From: Viola odorata
Lineage: Eukaryota > Streptophyta > Magnoliopsida > Malpighiales > Violaceae
NCBI GenBank assembly: GCA_963691705.1
Contig: OY829542.1
Span: forward strand, 48,277,002-48,341,001
Length of the DNA: 64,000 nucleotides
Reading direction: 5' to 3'
Shown: piece after piece, positions 12,901-24,693 of the stretch
Position numbering within the stretch: position 1 is the stretch's first letter
Layout of the letters: every line of letters starts with the position of its first letter
Position numbers and translations under genes: made by a program
Notes under the pieces: model-generated
Databases searched by the model: none
What the model saw: only the letters and a program-made list of their open reading frames with translations
What the model was told of the DNA's origin: nothing

Positions 12901-15486
12901 TTAAGTTTTAATCATTCTTTTAAATTAAAATTTGTATAAATTGAGACATTTAATAAATATTGGAATCAATTTTTTGAAAAAAATATAGTTGATTTAACAC
13001 GTTCTTTAATTCACGATGATCGAATATTTATGACCTGTATGTTCAATCATGGTACAATTTCATGTACGGAAAGACAATATACTATCTTTGAGTACCTATA
13101 AAATACTCCTTGAAGCAATCCAAGTATATAGCAGCCACCTCTCTAATTAAGTAGGCACTTACAAGAATTAAAAAGATGCTCTATATTTTATGTCGTTTAC
13201 ATGGATTTTAGTTACATATCCGGTTAGTTTAAGGATTTAAATAATTTAAAAGATGGAAATTAAAAAAGAAATGTAACTGGCGGAAAGAATTATTATTTTT
13301 TAAACTATTTATGATTAAGTTAATTAACCTAAATATTCGATAATAAAGTATTAGTGAAATCTCGGAGATGTCAAAGGTGCACTCCAACAGCGCCATGCAC
13401 CCAAAAACAAAGTAATAAATAATCCTAAAGGCCAATAATGGCAGGAGTGTAATAATTGTGAAGTGGTAGGGGTGGTTGAGGAATAGAGAAAATAAATATT
13501 TGCAAGTGCGTGATAACGTGGGACAGTTGAGATTTAGTTAAACTGGAGCCTCCAACATTGACAAACCAAGAAGAATAAAAGCCCGATTCCGTAAGGAAAA
13601 GGGAAACTCCTTCCACACAAAAAATCTCTCTTTAAAAAAAAAATCAAGAACTGAAATGAATAATAAATAAATAAAATTTTCTCGACCAGAAGAGTAATCT
13701 TGTTAGAGATATTATCGGCTCTCAACAGAGAATAACTCTCGTAATATTTTCGGATCCTTTTATAAAACTTAAACTTTATATTTTAATTATAAACGATGAA
13801 TAAATGACTTATTATTTGAAAATATATACTTAAAAAGAAGAAGCACGAGAAAAAGAGTAAAATTAAATGGAGATCGAGATTCCCACAAGCAAGTGATCTA
13901 AGGCCACTTGCATATAAATATATATTAGTGGGGAAATTAAAGTTGGGTTTCGTAAGCCGAATTGCGGCTGTGATTTTTCCCATTTTTTGCACTTTTATAA
14001 GATTTATTTTTTATTTGAGAGTCAAAGGAGTTTGCGTGTGGGTGTTGAAGAGGGTTTTAAGGAGTAACAAGGAAACGTCAAAGGCTGCAATTATTGTCTT
14101 TTGAAGTAATTTACTTCTGGTCAGTGGGAATTGTCCTTTTGTTTTGTTTTTATTTTTTATTTTTTATACAATAATAATAAAATCTTTCTTCTAATTCCTT
14201 CCGTACTTTAAAAATAATTTTAATTCATTTTTATAATACTTAAAATAATAATTAATTATTATTTTTGATGTGTTTCTAATCAATTGTTCTGTTTTATTAA
14301 CCACGTCTAATTAATATTAATATTAATTTTAATTTCTTAATACATTGAAAATGATAAATATGAGTGAGTGTGTTGTTGGAGTTGGGCTTTTCCTTTTTTC
14401 TTTCTTGTAACCTTTTAGGACATTGCCCTCCTAGCAAGCATTCCAAGTCCTTGGAATTAGACTATACTACTAGCTTTTATGTTCACATAAATGAAAAATA
14501 ATAGGAAAGAAAAAGGATTTCTTTAAGTTAGGGTAATAGTAAGGTTCGAGTGAGAAAAATATTATCTAAATTGTTTTCACTTTTATGTATTATATATATG
14601 AATTGTTTCGTTATACTTATTACTTAACGATCACACACTATTAGACATAATTTTATTCGGTGATTTGGATAAGTTTTCTTTCTTTCTTTGTGTTTGCAAT
14701 ATGAGTTATAAATATTCATAAATTTATTACTTAAAACTAATCTTACTCGTTGCTTTAAAATGTATATGAATTAATAAATATTGGAACCTAGAACAACACG
14801 GGCTAAGGTTGCCTTTTTTAATTATTCGTGGGTCGAAAAGAGTTGCACGAAGGGAAAGGAGAGGTCATTAGTCCTTTCTGATAATCATTTTTCGAATCAT
14901 GTTTTTTTCTTTTTTCTTTTTCTTTTTGCCCTTCTTTTTCTTTTAAGCATCACAGGGCATGTTTTACGTTTTAAAGTCAACACTTGCAGCTGTTTCGAAC
15001 CAAATTAATTTTTAATTTGGTAGTTTATAAATTATTGTAAGACAAAAAATATAAAATTAAATAACATCAAATCAAATATGAAGATTAATTAATTAATTAT
15101 CCTCCCTTTTATTTAATTTAATTAAAAGAATATAACAGTCAACATTTAATTAACTTCAATTATTGATTTTCGGTTTAGAAAATGTTTAGCTAGGGGAATG
15201 CCTCGAGGCGATCACATCTTTTGTATTTGCAGACGTGAATTAATCAAATGCACTTTTCCTTAAAAAAACTTCATTTAACCTCCAAAATTAAGAAAAACTT
15301 TTCCTAGGAATAAAAAATATTTTGTGACCTAAGAAAATCATAGGATGCAAAAATATATGTCTCTATTTATAATTAATCATGGAATATGCAGAAAAATGGA
15401 ATTTCTAGAAACAAGGGCATATATTCAAAGACAACGTGGATGTCAAAGCTGACCACCACATAGTATAAGTTTTACATATTATTATA
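9977..15486. other. Intergenic region upstream of the NAC gene
   Basis: AT-rich with only short, low-complexity open frames. ACGT-core motifs (GACGTCA and TACGTCA) cluster at 11070-11090, about 1.4 kb upstream of the NAC start. They are the type of site bound by bZIP factors, but a single cluster is weak evidence. No gene was recognised. Confidence 0.6.
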
Positions 15487-16390
15487 GGGTTAATGAGATT
15501 TTTGGTAATTGCACTCACCTTAGTGTATTGATTTAGCACCTATATTCATTTTCAGTTTTAAATGATTCTTGCACTCGAATGACCGTTCTCATTTGACCCC
15601 TCATACTGACACCGTCCAACGTGAACCTTTAAGTTGTCGACGTGGCATGCCACGTCACATTTCACGTGGTTGCTTGCTGCCATGTCATGCCACATCAGCA
15701 AATTTGATCCGAACCCAACAAAAAATGAGTCTGGGCAAACGGATACTCATATTTACCAGAAATGACGTCGTTTTTTTGTTTAAAATGAAGAAAAAAATGA
15801 ACAAAACTGTTCATCGTCTTCCTTCTCCTCATTCTCATTCATATAAAAATCTTTAGTTATGAATCACACACTATCCTGAAAAGGCTGAATTTTTTTAAAA
15901 ATCTCGAATGCCAGCGTGAGAGCGAGAGCAACAGTGGATTAGAGTAAGAGAGTGAGAGTGAGAGTGAGAGCGAGAGTTAGGGTACTTAACTCTGCTCCAA
16001 AACGGCGTCGAGAGTGTTTGGGAGAGTGGCAGTTAGGGCGTAAGAATGAGGAGAAGGATGAGAGTGATAAGGAAATTTTGAAAACTTCAAAAACCACGTC
16101 ATTTCATTTAAATGACCCAAACCCATTTTGACACCCGTTTGCCCAGACCCATTTTTTGTTAGGTTCGAATCAAATTTACTGTTGTGGCATGACATGTCAA
16201 CAAGCAACCATATGGAATGTGACGTGGCATGCCACGCCAACAACTTAATGGTTCACGTTGGACGACGTCAATATGAGGAGCCAAATGAGAACGATAATTC
16301 AAATGCAAGGGTCATTTAAAACCAAAAATAAGTGTAGGTATCAAATCAATACACTAAGATGAGTGCAAGTGACAAAAATCTCATTAACCC
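15487..16390. mobile_element. Non-autonomous Mutator-like element (MULE/TIR-MITE)
   Basis: Long terminal inverted repeats begin GGGTTAATGAGATTTTTG at 15487 and end with its reverse complement at 16390. Similarity between the arms extends for more than 200 bp. Flanking 9-bp direct repeats are ATTATTATA (15478-15486) and ATTATTCTA (16391-16399), 8 of 9 identical, as expected for Mutator insertion. Each arm contains GTGGCATGCCAC (15642-15653 and 16224-16235). The centre has GAGAGT simple repeats and no transposase. Confidence 0.85.
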
Positions 16391-18380
16391 ATTATTCTAC
16401 TTTACATTGCTCATTGATGAAGATATATATATCACAAGTTTTTGGAGATTAATTTGGAGCACAATTTCTTGAAATTAACGCTATTATATTAGGATTTTTA
16501 TCAACCCATATTAAGCAAACCATTCATCATTTATTTTTCACAATATCCACATTCCATACCATTAATTAATTGATAATATTGTTTGATCAAATTTACTTAG
16601 TGAAAAGGCACTCAAAATGGGGGTAAGAAATGAAGAAAGAACATGTCGTACACATTTTATTTTTTTATGAGTGAATTTGATACGAACAAACTTAATTTTA
16701 GTTCAGATGATTTATCAGTACACGTATATATGTTCGAAATGGCATAAATGAGAATAAATAAATACTAAATTCTATTTTCTATATATGTTTCCTAAATCTA
16801 ATCTCTAGCCACAAAACGTAAGAAGCGAGTACAAATTTGTTGGCAACCTCCATTAAAAAGAGTTTGGGGTAAATAGCTGCATTTCTCAATGCAAGAGTTT
16901 TTGGTCCAATATGACTTAGGAATGGGAGGACTAATTGCAAGTTGATAAGGCCAAATGCATGTATGTAATTACTTATTAGAGTACATCATCTGCTGTATAA
17001 TGTTGATCATTTAAATTAAGTTGAATCAAATCAATTTCAAAAGTAAAATATACTTCTTTCAATTGGAAGTTCAAATTAACGTCTTGGATAATTCAAGCCG
17101 TCTCCGACTCTCCGCCCGTAAGAATTGAACAACTTCAATTTAGATAAGTTCAAGAAGGAAGATACCTCAAATTTAGATTGCTACTAGCTAGCTCCTAAGG
17201 AATTAATTAGACAAAACCTCTCTCTAACATGTGTTGTGTCGATACTCTCGAATTGAAAAACAACGAGTGAAAATTTGTCATTGGATTTATGTTTGTTACT
17301 TGCATAAATTTATTTATTTATTAATTTTGTAACCCGGAGTGGACTTGATCGTATTTGATCATTACCGACTTTTGTACCTTGTAAATTTATACGGTACACA
17401 TGGGAATGGGAACGTACCCTTTTTCCTTCGGAGTTGAAGAAAGAAACGGCCGAAATTTAGAAAAGTGGCTTTGGCGCCGTTTGGATGCTTCCATTTGATG
17501 CTCAAGTAAAACACTCTTCAAAGAAACTTCCTCAAAACCCTCATCATCCACTAAAAACAAAATATATTTATTAAGGTTTGAACTGTAGATATTCTTAAGT
17601 TTATTCGGTTACGATTAATCATATTCGCATCATATTGATCCATTAAAATATAAGCAGTACTCATAAGATAATTTTTTTATACACAAATAACGAACTTTCA
17701 ATTTTGATTAAGGAACCAAACAATAAAGAAAAACATAGTTTCAAAACGGGGACCAAGAAAAAAAGAAATCACAGCTAGCAGGCGTTTGGGCACACGTGAT
17801 TTGAGCCAAACAGGGCATAACGTAAAAGATGTCTGTAACCCCTCATGGCCCATGGGTACAAATTCCAACCCCAAAAGCAATTCATTCAAGCTTTCTTTTC
17901 CCTCTTCCTTTGATGGGTTCTTCAGCAATGAGCAACCAACTTTGCTCTTTTTTTTTATTTCAGGACAAAAATGTAATTAGCATTATCTAATAAATTTTGT
18001 TAGACGATAAAATGCATTATAATAACTAATAATTTTTGCCTGAATTTCTTCAGCCACTACTTCCTGTTACTATCAGGGAATCATATATGAAAAAGCTAAT
18101 GTGATGTTCTAATGGAATATAAATTCGAATCTTATTCTTATCTATTAACATTTTAAATAAAATTAATAAAGTCATTGAGAGTCAAAAAAATCTTTTGAGA
18201 AACTAAAAATTCAAACGAAAATAATAATTTGTTCGTATTTTATCCATTATTAAAATGTATTTTATCCATTATTAAAATATGTTTACGGGAAAATTTTAAA
18301 GAATGGTAACTCACGTTTTACGTCGCACTTATACAAGTAGTGTGTAAAGTGCAGTTCTGAAGAGCATGCTGAGAATAATT

Positions 18381-18524
18381 ATTTTCTTTTCCGTCTAGCT
18401 TTGAGTTGGGGTCGTTAGTTTGATCATTGATGGGCCTAGCTCTTGAAGTTCTAGTGGTTGATTTTCTTTTCCGTTTAGCTTTGAGTTGGGCTTAGTTTGA
18501 TGGCCTTAGCTCTTGAAGTTGTAG
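18381..18524 (+). repeat. Tandem duplication, unit about 64-74 bp
   Basis: Unit 1 (18381-18454) and unit 2 (18461-18524) both run from ATTTTCTTTTCCGT through TAGCTTTGAGTTGGG to TAGCTCTTGAAGTT. The second is shorter through small deletions. Non-coding. Confidence 0.75.
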
Positions 18525-18765
18525 GCCTAATATGGCATTGAAGAATGAAGAGGCAAAAACCATGAAAGTCCGAATTTTGTTCACATCCACTTAGAATCAA
18601 AGAAAAATCAAATTAAAAATAAATTGGTTACTTAACTTTAATTGAATCAGTAATTTTCTTAAAATAATTAGCCGTAGCATTAAAACTAAATACTTTAACC
18701 AATATTATTGCATGTTTAATTATTGTGTACGGAGATTTTATTTATCGAAAGCACTTCACCTCTCA

Positions 18766-18806
18766 GTGAGTCAATCCGATATGAAGGTGAGTCAATCCGA
18801 TATGAA
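18766..18806 (+). repeat. Short tandem duplication of 20 bp
   Basis: GTGAGTCAATCCGATATGAA occurs at 18766-18785 and again at 18787-18806, one base apart. Downstream of the minus-strand GDSL-like gene; no function inferred. Confidence 0.8.
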
Positions 18807-19034
18807 CATGATTAATTCTAATCAAGTGAGTTTGGAGATACACGTGGTTTATACTTAAAAAAAATAAGTAATTTAAAAAAACACATGGAAGTAAATGCTA
18901 TCTACTCAAACAAACACAAATTATAACTTTTTATAATCAAATTTATAACTAAACAAAGTAAATTTCATTACTGAAACAGAAAAAAAATCAATTCATAGAA
19001 TCCTACACCCAATTCCCAAAACAACAATTACAAA

Positions 19035-20614
19035 TCAAAGAAAAATCCAGCTGAATTTAATATTTTCTCTGCTTCTACAAAAAGCACCATGGCACGTTTT
19101 AGCAGACAGATAGCCTCTTCCACTCTTGAATGTTTCCACAATCGCCTCCATTCCTTCTTGTGTCAGGTGAAAACCATCCCAATGCAAATAGGAGAAAGGG
19201 TCAGTACAAACAGCAAGGCCTTGTTTGACACACATCTTTTCCGGATCAAAGTTGTATTCGCCCGATCCACTCCCACAGCAAGCCTTCATCAATGCGCTCT
19301 TCTTAAATCCTAAGAACCCGTGGTCGCGTAGCACCGCCTCGAACGCCTTGTAGATATCGGCGTACACGATGTGGACTAGCGGGTGCTCGGCTCTTAGGCT
19401 GGACAGAGCATTCCTTATGTGGATGTTGTGTAGTTTTGCAAAGGCATTCATTGCTGAGTAGCATTTGTAAGTATCATCGTATTGCATCCAGTCTTGAGTT
19501 TGGAATAGAGTTAAGTATCCTGGCAGACATCCCATCGGCATCATCCCGGTTACCAATAGGTTGCTCGCTCCTGCGTTGATCAGTTCCTGTTGACAAAATT
19601 CATGTTAAAAAAAGAGCGTTTTTTAACGAATTCAAGAAATATTGTCATGAATCTTGATATATATACATACCTCAATATTTTTCTTGATTGACTGCACAAT
19701 ACGCGGCATAAACTCCATGACTTCCACCAGAGATTTTCCATGCAGGAAAGCATATTGGTAGTCGTTGCTTCCAATCTGGTCCAATACGAAAAGGGTCCTC
19801 TCAAGTTTTTTCTTGCAGTCTGCAAATTTCGTGACAGAAATTAATGATTCTTATCAATAAGTGATGTGTTGCTAATATTTTACATGGAATTGGAAGATTT
19901 TATGTGTTGCTTATATTTTACATACCTTGTTGAGAGTTGCACATGGAATCAAGAAAGGAGGAGAAAGAATCTAGCTGTGCTTCAATTGCAGAATTGTTAG
20001 GAGTCTGTAGTTGAATCCCGTTCTGTGCAAAGAAAGTTGCGTTCAAGGCAGTGCCCACGCCATACTCAAATGTCGATTTCTGCTGCAATTGCTGACTCGG
20101 TGATGGAAGATGGAATGCAGAAGCTGTCAAATTACAATATATATATTTTTAGATAATATTCTAAAAAAATTCAAGAGAAACAATTTGCGAAGAGTCTTAA
20201 TGTTGATTAAAATCCCTAACATCTAATTAATCCATAGTCCATATACAAAGATTGAAGAAGAAAACTGATTGAGAGTGCCGAACCAATTACACAAATCGGC
20301 ACTGCAACTAATCAGTCATGATTTTATCAGCCAAACCGATTATCAAAAGCCAAGAACTCAAGATCTCAATTTAGCGAAAACAAAAGAATTAAAACTGATT
20401 AGTCCCGTAATAGAAACTATAGTATGAACAAAAAAGAGAAAAAGAAAGCTTAATTACCAAGGTAGTCGTATGCGAGGAGCCCGTTCGAGGTAGCAGGATC
20501 GATGGTTCCAAAATAGTACATGGAGCTGAATTGTTGTTGAGCATTAAACGCAGGGAAACTAGATAAAAACCAGAAAGCAACCAAGAAGACGGTGAGAAAA
20601 TTTCTTGACGCCAT
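19035..20614 (-). CDS. GDSL esterase/lipase-family protein lacking the GDS nucleophile block
   Basis: Four exons: 20614-20458, 20123-19926, 19819-19671 and 19586-19035, giving 351 aa. The N-terminus is a hydrophobic secretion signal (residues 1-25). Block III is GSND (135-138). The plant subfamily signature GMMPMGCLPGYLTLF follows. Block V is DGFH, with the charge-relay pair D295 and H298. It resembles the acetylajmalan/sinapine esterase-like group of SGNH hydrolases, which act on extracellular or vacuolar esters. Exon 1 reads YYFG then goes straight into TIDPATSNGLLAYDYL. In relatives, GDSxSDTGN and about 35-45 residues come before the equivalent of SNGLLAYDYL. The catalytic Ser is therefore absent. 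The splice sites and the remaining frame are intact, so it may be an expressed pseudoenzyme or a recent loss-of-function allele. Confidence 0.85.
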
Positions 20615-20675
20615 CTTTTAAATACTGAGGATAAACTGAAAATATTATAGATAGGACGTATAGCTCTATATCCAT

Positions 20676-20684
20676 ATTTATATA
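20676..20684 (-). promoter_or_regulatory. Candidate TATA box of the GDSL-like gene
   Basis: Minus-strand TATATAAAT lies about 62 bp upstream of the ATG at 20614, suggesting a short 5' leader of roughly 30 nt. Good position, no further evidence. Confidence 0.55.
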
Positions 20685-21092
20685 GAGAGAGCCAGCTGAT
20701 GTTATTTCTATTCCCTAATACTAATTAGGTTAGGATAAGCAAGTCCTAACCCTATGCTAATTAGGATAGCTATATTTATATAAAAAATAATTAGGGCTGA
20801 ATTAAGACTCTGATTCAAATATTTGAGCTTTTTATTTATTAAATTAAATACTTTTAGTTATTGTAAATGAATTATTATTACTATTATTATGGAAATAGTA
20901 ACATTGCATCAATAAATTAGTTTGGGGACACAAATAAATAGAAAAAAATGTTTAGAGGATATTTGTATTAGAACTATACGTAGAGGAATATGATATATAT
21001 TTAGATCCAGTTTTTAATTATATATTTTTATTTGATATATCTAGAACAGCATGCAATATGTTTCTATCCGGAGAATGAAAGTAAAAAAAAAA
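20685..21092. other. AT-rich spacer between the GDSL-like and GDPD genes
   Basis: About 400 bp between the GDSL-like promoter and the GDPD stop codon. It holds only AT-rich sequence and short TAT/ATT repeats; no gene is visible. Confidence 0.7.
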
Positions 21093-23867
21093 CTATATAA
21101 ATCCTTTGAAATATGTCATTGTTTCTTGGCTCGAAACCCGGATCAATTCAGGTATTAACTCAAGTACTGAGCATAGTTCATCTATCAAGAATTGTGGCCT
21201 TATTTTTGGTCCCAAGTTTCCATTCTCCCAAAACAAGCTCAGTCCTTCGATGCCTTTGTTGTAGCCCGCGAAAACGGAGACAGCTTCGATTATCTCTCCG
21301 ACAAGATCAACGATCACCCCATCGACACCCATCACATGTTGCATGTGTACCACCTCTGGCATGTTGCTGCGCATAAACACCAAGTATTTGAATTAGCAAA
21401 AATGAAAGTTTTAAAACTTCAGCTAGCAACCGATGACAAACGAAGTAAATGCTTACTTTAATTGGCCATAAGTAACAAGGGAGAGGTTGGACTCCTTGAT
21501 TCTTGTCACTGCTGCTGGATTTCTCAAGATTGCTTTAGCTTCAGACACAATTCCCTGTAGTCCACCTTCGACGCTAAGTTTAATGGCCTCATCTAAGGAG
21601 TTCCTTCGTATATCCATGTAAATTTGGGATCCTCCATTAGTTAAGAAGAACACCTGCGCACGATTACAGAATTCACAATGATCTTTAGACATCATCCAAA
21701 ACAGCAAGAGGCAAAATTTTCAAAATTTAAACTCACTTCAACTCGTTTAAGTCCAGTAAAACACTATAACCGAACAAGATGATGAACGCGTTTTCTCGAT
21801 TGTATTCTAGTTAACCATTACTTCACTTCACATCATAGATTTTACTTCCTATCAATGAAATAACTCTAATTCTAATTCTCTCATCCGCAATGGAATTTGT
21901 ATAACCAATTCTAAATGAAGAACAAAATTGCAACTTAGCGGACTATATTACAGTATTTAATGAGGGAGGAGAAGATGGTCTTACAGGGTAGGTTCCCTGC
22001 AACTTCCGTATCAAAAGAGCTGCATCGGGTTGAAAGCTTGAGAATATTACAGGTCTCTTCTCAGCATACTCAAACACAACCTGGCCCCAAAAAGTACATC
22101 AAATTACTTATTGCTGGCGAAGATTGAATTTTCTTAATCTCCAAAAGTTAACACACAAGCTTAAGATACTACCTGCAGGATTACTTGAAGAGCATGGATG
22201 AGTTCTTCTTCTCTGTAGACTACCGAATCATCGAACTTCAGTTCAATATTGAAGCCAACGGACTCATCAACTTTCCGGAAAGCCTCCTGCAACGTGCACA
22301 TAGGAGCATCTTCTTCAACCTTCCATTCAAGGATCCTCCCATCTTTAGTCTTCCTGAACAAAGGCTTACCTTCCTAGAAATCGGCAGAACAGTCAATATA
22401 AACAAACCATTCGTAAACAGCACCCTTCAATAAATACAGAGAGAAATTAGACATGATAGAATACATCTCCAACTTGTTTTTGTGGTCCATAGCAGAACAG
22501 TTCAGCAGAGGTGAGGTCTGTGACCCTTTTCTCAATAATAGCATCCTGAAATCAGGACCCGATTAGCGTCAACAAATCACAAACTTATCATGGAATTAAG
22601 AATGTTCTATATTAATGGGGAAAAAAAAATAGAGCTATCTGACCTTGTCTTGAGTGAGGATGAAGTTGTCATGGAAAATGACCGGGCAGTCATCTTTGGT
22701 CACCTGCAACAAATGCATTTTTTTTTGCCTTCGGATACTACTAATGGAGAACAAGAAAATCCAAACAGAAAAAAAAAGAAAAAAACCCTTTAGTACCCTA
22801 AAAGCACAAGCACAAGCACAAGCACAAAACAGAGATTGTTTCAGCTGTTTACAGTCTACTAGGTTAGAACTTGGAACTAATCCTTGTCAGTTTACTAAGA
22901 GAAATATTTTTTAGCATGTTTTATCCGTTTCCAGACTCAAATCTGAATTTGAAACCTAAATTAACCGTGAATAAATATTTTATCATTCCACTACAACTAA
23001 TACAACTGATCGATCTGGACGTCAATTTAAATCACAAGCAGCTGGTGATTGGCACCTATGAACTATGGGCCGGGCTTTCTAATAAAATCTTGTTTGTGTA
23101 GACGCGATGGGCCCTGAACGGACAAAAGTGAGCCCAACACGCGTGGCGTGAGAACCACATACCACATACGTGTCGTGTAAGCGCTAAAAATAAAAAGAAA
23201 AAACAATAAAACGCTTCTAATTTTCCTCTAACTTTCCCTTCAACCTCACTAGTTATGTTAGAAAAATCTAAACCGTTTAATAAAATTGGATGGATAAAAT
23301 TAAAAATTTAAGTCATTAATGAGTTAAATAAAATTCAACAAGTATTCAACTCATTAATTACTTAAATTTTTAATCTGCTCAATTAATTAATGAAAAAAAC
23401 TAACACGCAGCGGCATGAAATTTTTTTATATATATAAAAAAAACTCACCTGAACGTCAAATTCAACGAAATCAAGAGGTAATTTAGCGGCGGAGGTGAAG
23501 GAGAGAATTGAATTCTCTTTGATCGATTTCATCCTCCGATCACAGCAATGCAGCAGATTCATCCCACTCCCCCTATGCCCCATCACCCCAAACTTTGAGA
23601 ACTTAAATGTTCCATTTCCATCACTCTCTCTTTCATTGCCGTCTTCATCATCTTTCAAGCCTGCAACCCAATAATTAAGAACATCCTCGTAACGAGGTTC
23701 GAATACGAAAGAATGGAGAAAATCACTAAATCGGGAAAAAAATGATTAATAATGAATGAACAAGTTAAAAAATTCTTACATTGGGAAAAACTTGTTTGAT
23801 GATGATCAAGATTGGGGACATCAGAGACATGAACAGTTTTGAGAGGCATTCTTGATAATGAAAACAT
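21093..23867 (-). CDS. GDPD: Glycerophosphodiester phosphodiesterase (GDPD1/2/3 type)
   Basis: Eight exons: 23867-23780, 23660-23449, 22703-22644, 22545-22465, 22373-22173, 22080-21985, 21653-21457 and 21366-21093, giving 402 aa. The enzyme hydrolyses glycerophosphodiesters to glycerol-3-phosphate and an alcohol, a phospholipid-recycling step induced by phosphate starvation in Arabidopsis homologues. Core motifs are MGHRGSGMN (H58, R59), KENSILSF, EFDV (E96, D98), the catalytic IFHDN (H111, D112) and NIELKF. The C-terminal YGQLNNMPEVVHMQH and GVDGVIVDLV are typical of plant GDPD1-3. The protein is some 30-40 residues longer than I recall for the family, mainly at the N-terminus. A second Met at residue 7 is an alternative start. 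Intron 2 (22704-23448) carries a MITE copy. DCI1 lies next to it on the same strand, the pairing I recall for Arabidopsis At5g43300/At5g43280. Confidence 0.92.
23210..23373. mobile_element. Truncated MITE copy in GDPD intron 2
   Basis: Shares CTTCTAATTTTCC, TAGTTATGTTAGAAAAATCT, AAACCGTTTAATAAAATTGG and the central palindromic part with the copies at 46071-46299 and 47413-47646. The right arm stops early at about 23373, so this copy is truncated. It lies wholly within the intron and leaves the splice sites intact. Confidence 0.65.
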
Positions 23868-23949
23868 TTTTAAAGAATGGGGTGAGAAAGGGGAAATGTG
23901 GGTTTTTTTTTTTGATCTTGATGGGTGATGGTGTTTGTTTATTTTACAA

Positions 23950-23956
23950 TTATATA
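23950..23956 (-). promoter_or_regulatory. Candidate TATA box of the GDPD gene
   Basis: Minus-strand TATATAA about 83 bp upstream of the first ATG (23867). Position is appropriate; no other support. Confidence 0.45.
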
Positions 23957-24693
23957 AGAGAAATAATTTTTTACTATTTAAAGGGTGAGGGTAGAAACTG
24001 AAGATTCCATCAGAATATTCCGTTTTGAGGTAAAAGTTAATTTTGGGTTTGGAATTTTTACATTCATTCTTTGTGTTGTTGACACTTGATACCTAATTTT
24101 GTAAGTTTTGGAGCTTTGCATGTTTTCAGTTTTCTAACCCATCTTCCATGCTTACGCAGCAACACAAGCTTGCATCATTTGTGGCACGTGTGCTGAAAAC
24201 CTCAGATATTTATTTTTTTCTTTCTGTCAGTCGTCCGTCCGTCAGGTCTTGAGAACTCAAGTCCCACGAGTTTCAAGACGATTAGTCAATTATCCGGCGC
24301 TCTAAATACACTCGGCGGTGTATCTAATAAAAAATATCTTAATGTTTGACCAAGATGATATTGGAACACATAGGGCATAAGTCTGATTTGAATTTAGCAA
24401 TAAGTTACATCTCAGATCGAGGAAAAATAGAATCTTCCTATCAAATCATACACAGAATTTGATCCTTGAAAATCTACAATGCTACATTATTTTATGAGAC
24501 CCTTTCATCGCTTGCAGTTAAGAAAATCCAGTTGTCTTCACAATGGTTGATGCTTCCTTGATATACAAATACAACATTGTTATCTCTTCCAAGGATGGGA
24601 GAATAGCATACCAGTAAGTCTTTAATCATCAGTAGCTTGTTTATTTCTATTTGATGAAGAGGGATGATCTAGTGCAAGCCATAAAGGCAAACA
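23957..24693. other. Intergenic spacer between GDPD and DCI1
   Basis: About 740 bp between the upstream side of GDPD and the stop codon of DCI1, both on the minus strand. It should hold the GDPD promoter and the DCI1 3' untranslated region. No reading frame of note. Confidence 0.65.

Larger units (their letters stand above)
16400..19034. other. Intergenic region between the MULE and the GDSL-like gene
   Basis: No gene recognised. A moderately GC-rich patch at 17780-17980 has open frames on both strands with no recognisable domain. Two local duplications (18381-18524 and 18766-18806) lie near the end. Confidence 0.6.

Noticed and set aside
15569..16319. Mirrored open frames on both strands (63-95 codons)
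   Set aside because: They are produced by the inverted arms of the Mutator-like element.
19035..20614. Calling the GDSL-like gene a pseudogene
   Set aside because: All four exons join in phase with good splice sites and there is no stop or frameshift. Only the nucleophile block is missing, so it is annotated as a coding gene with a caveat.
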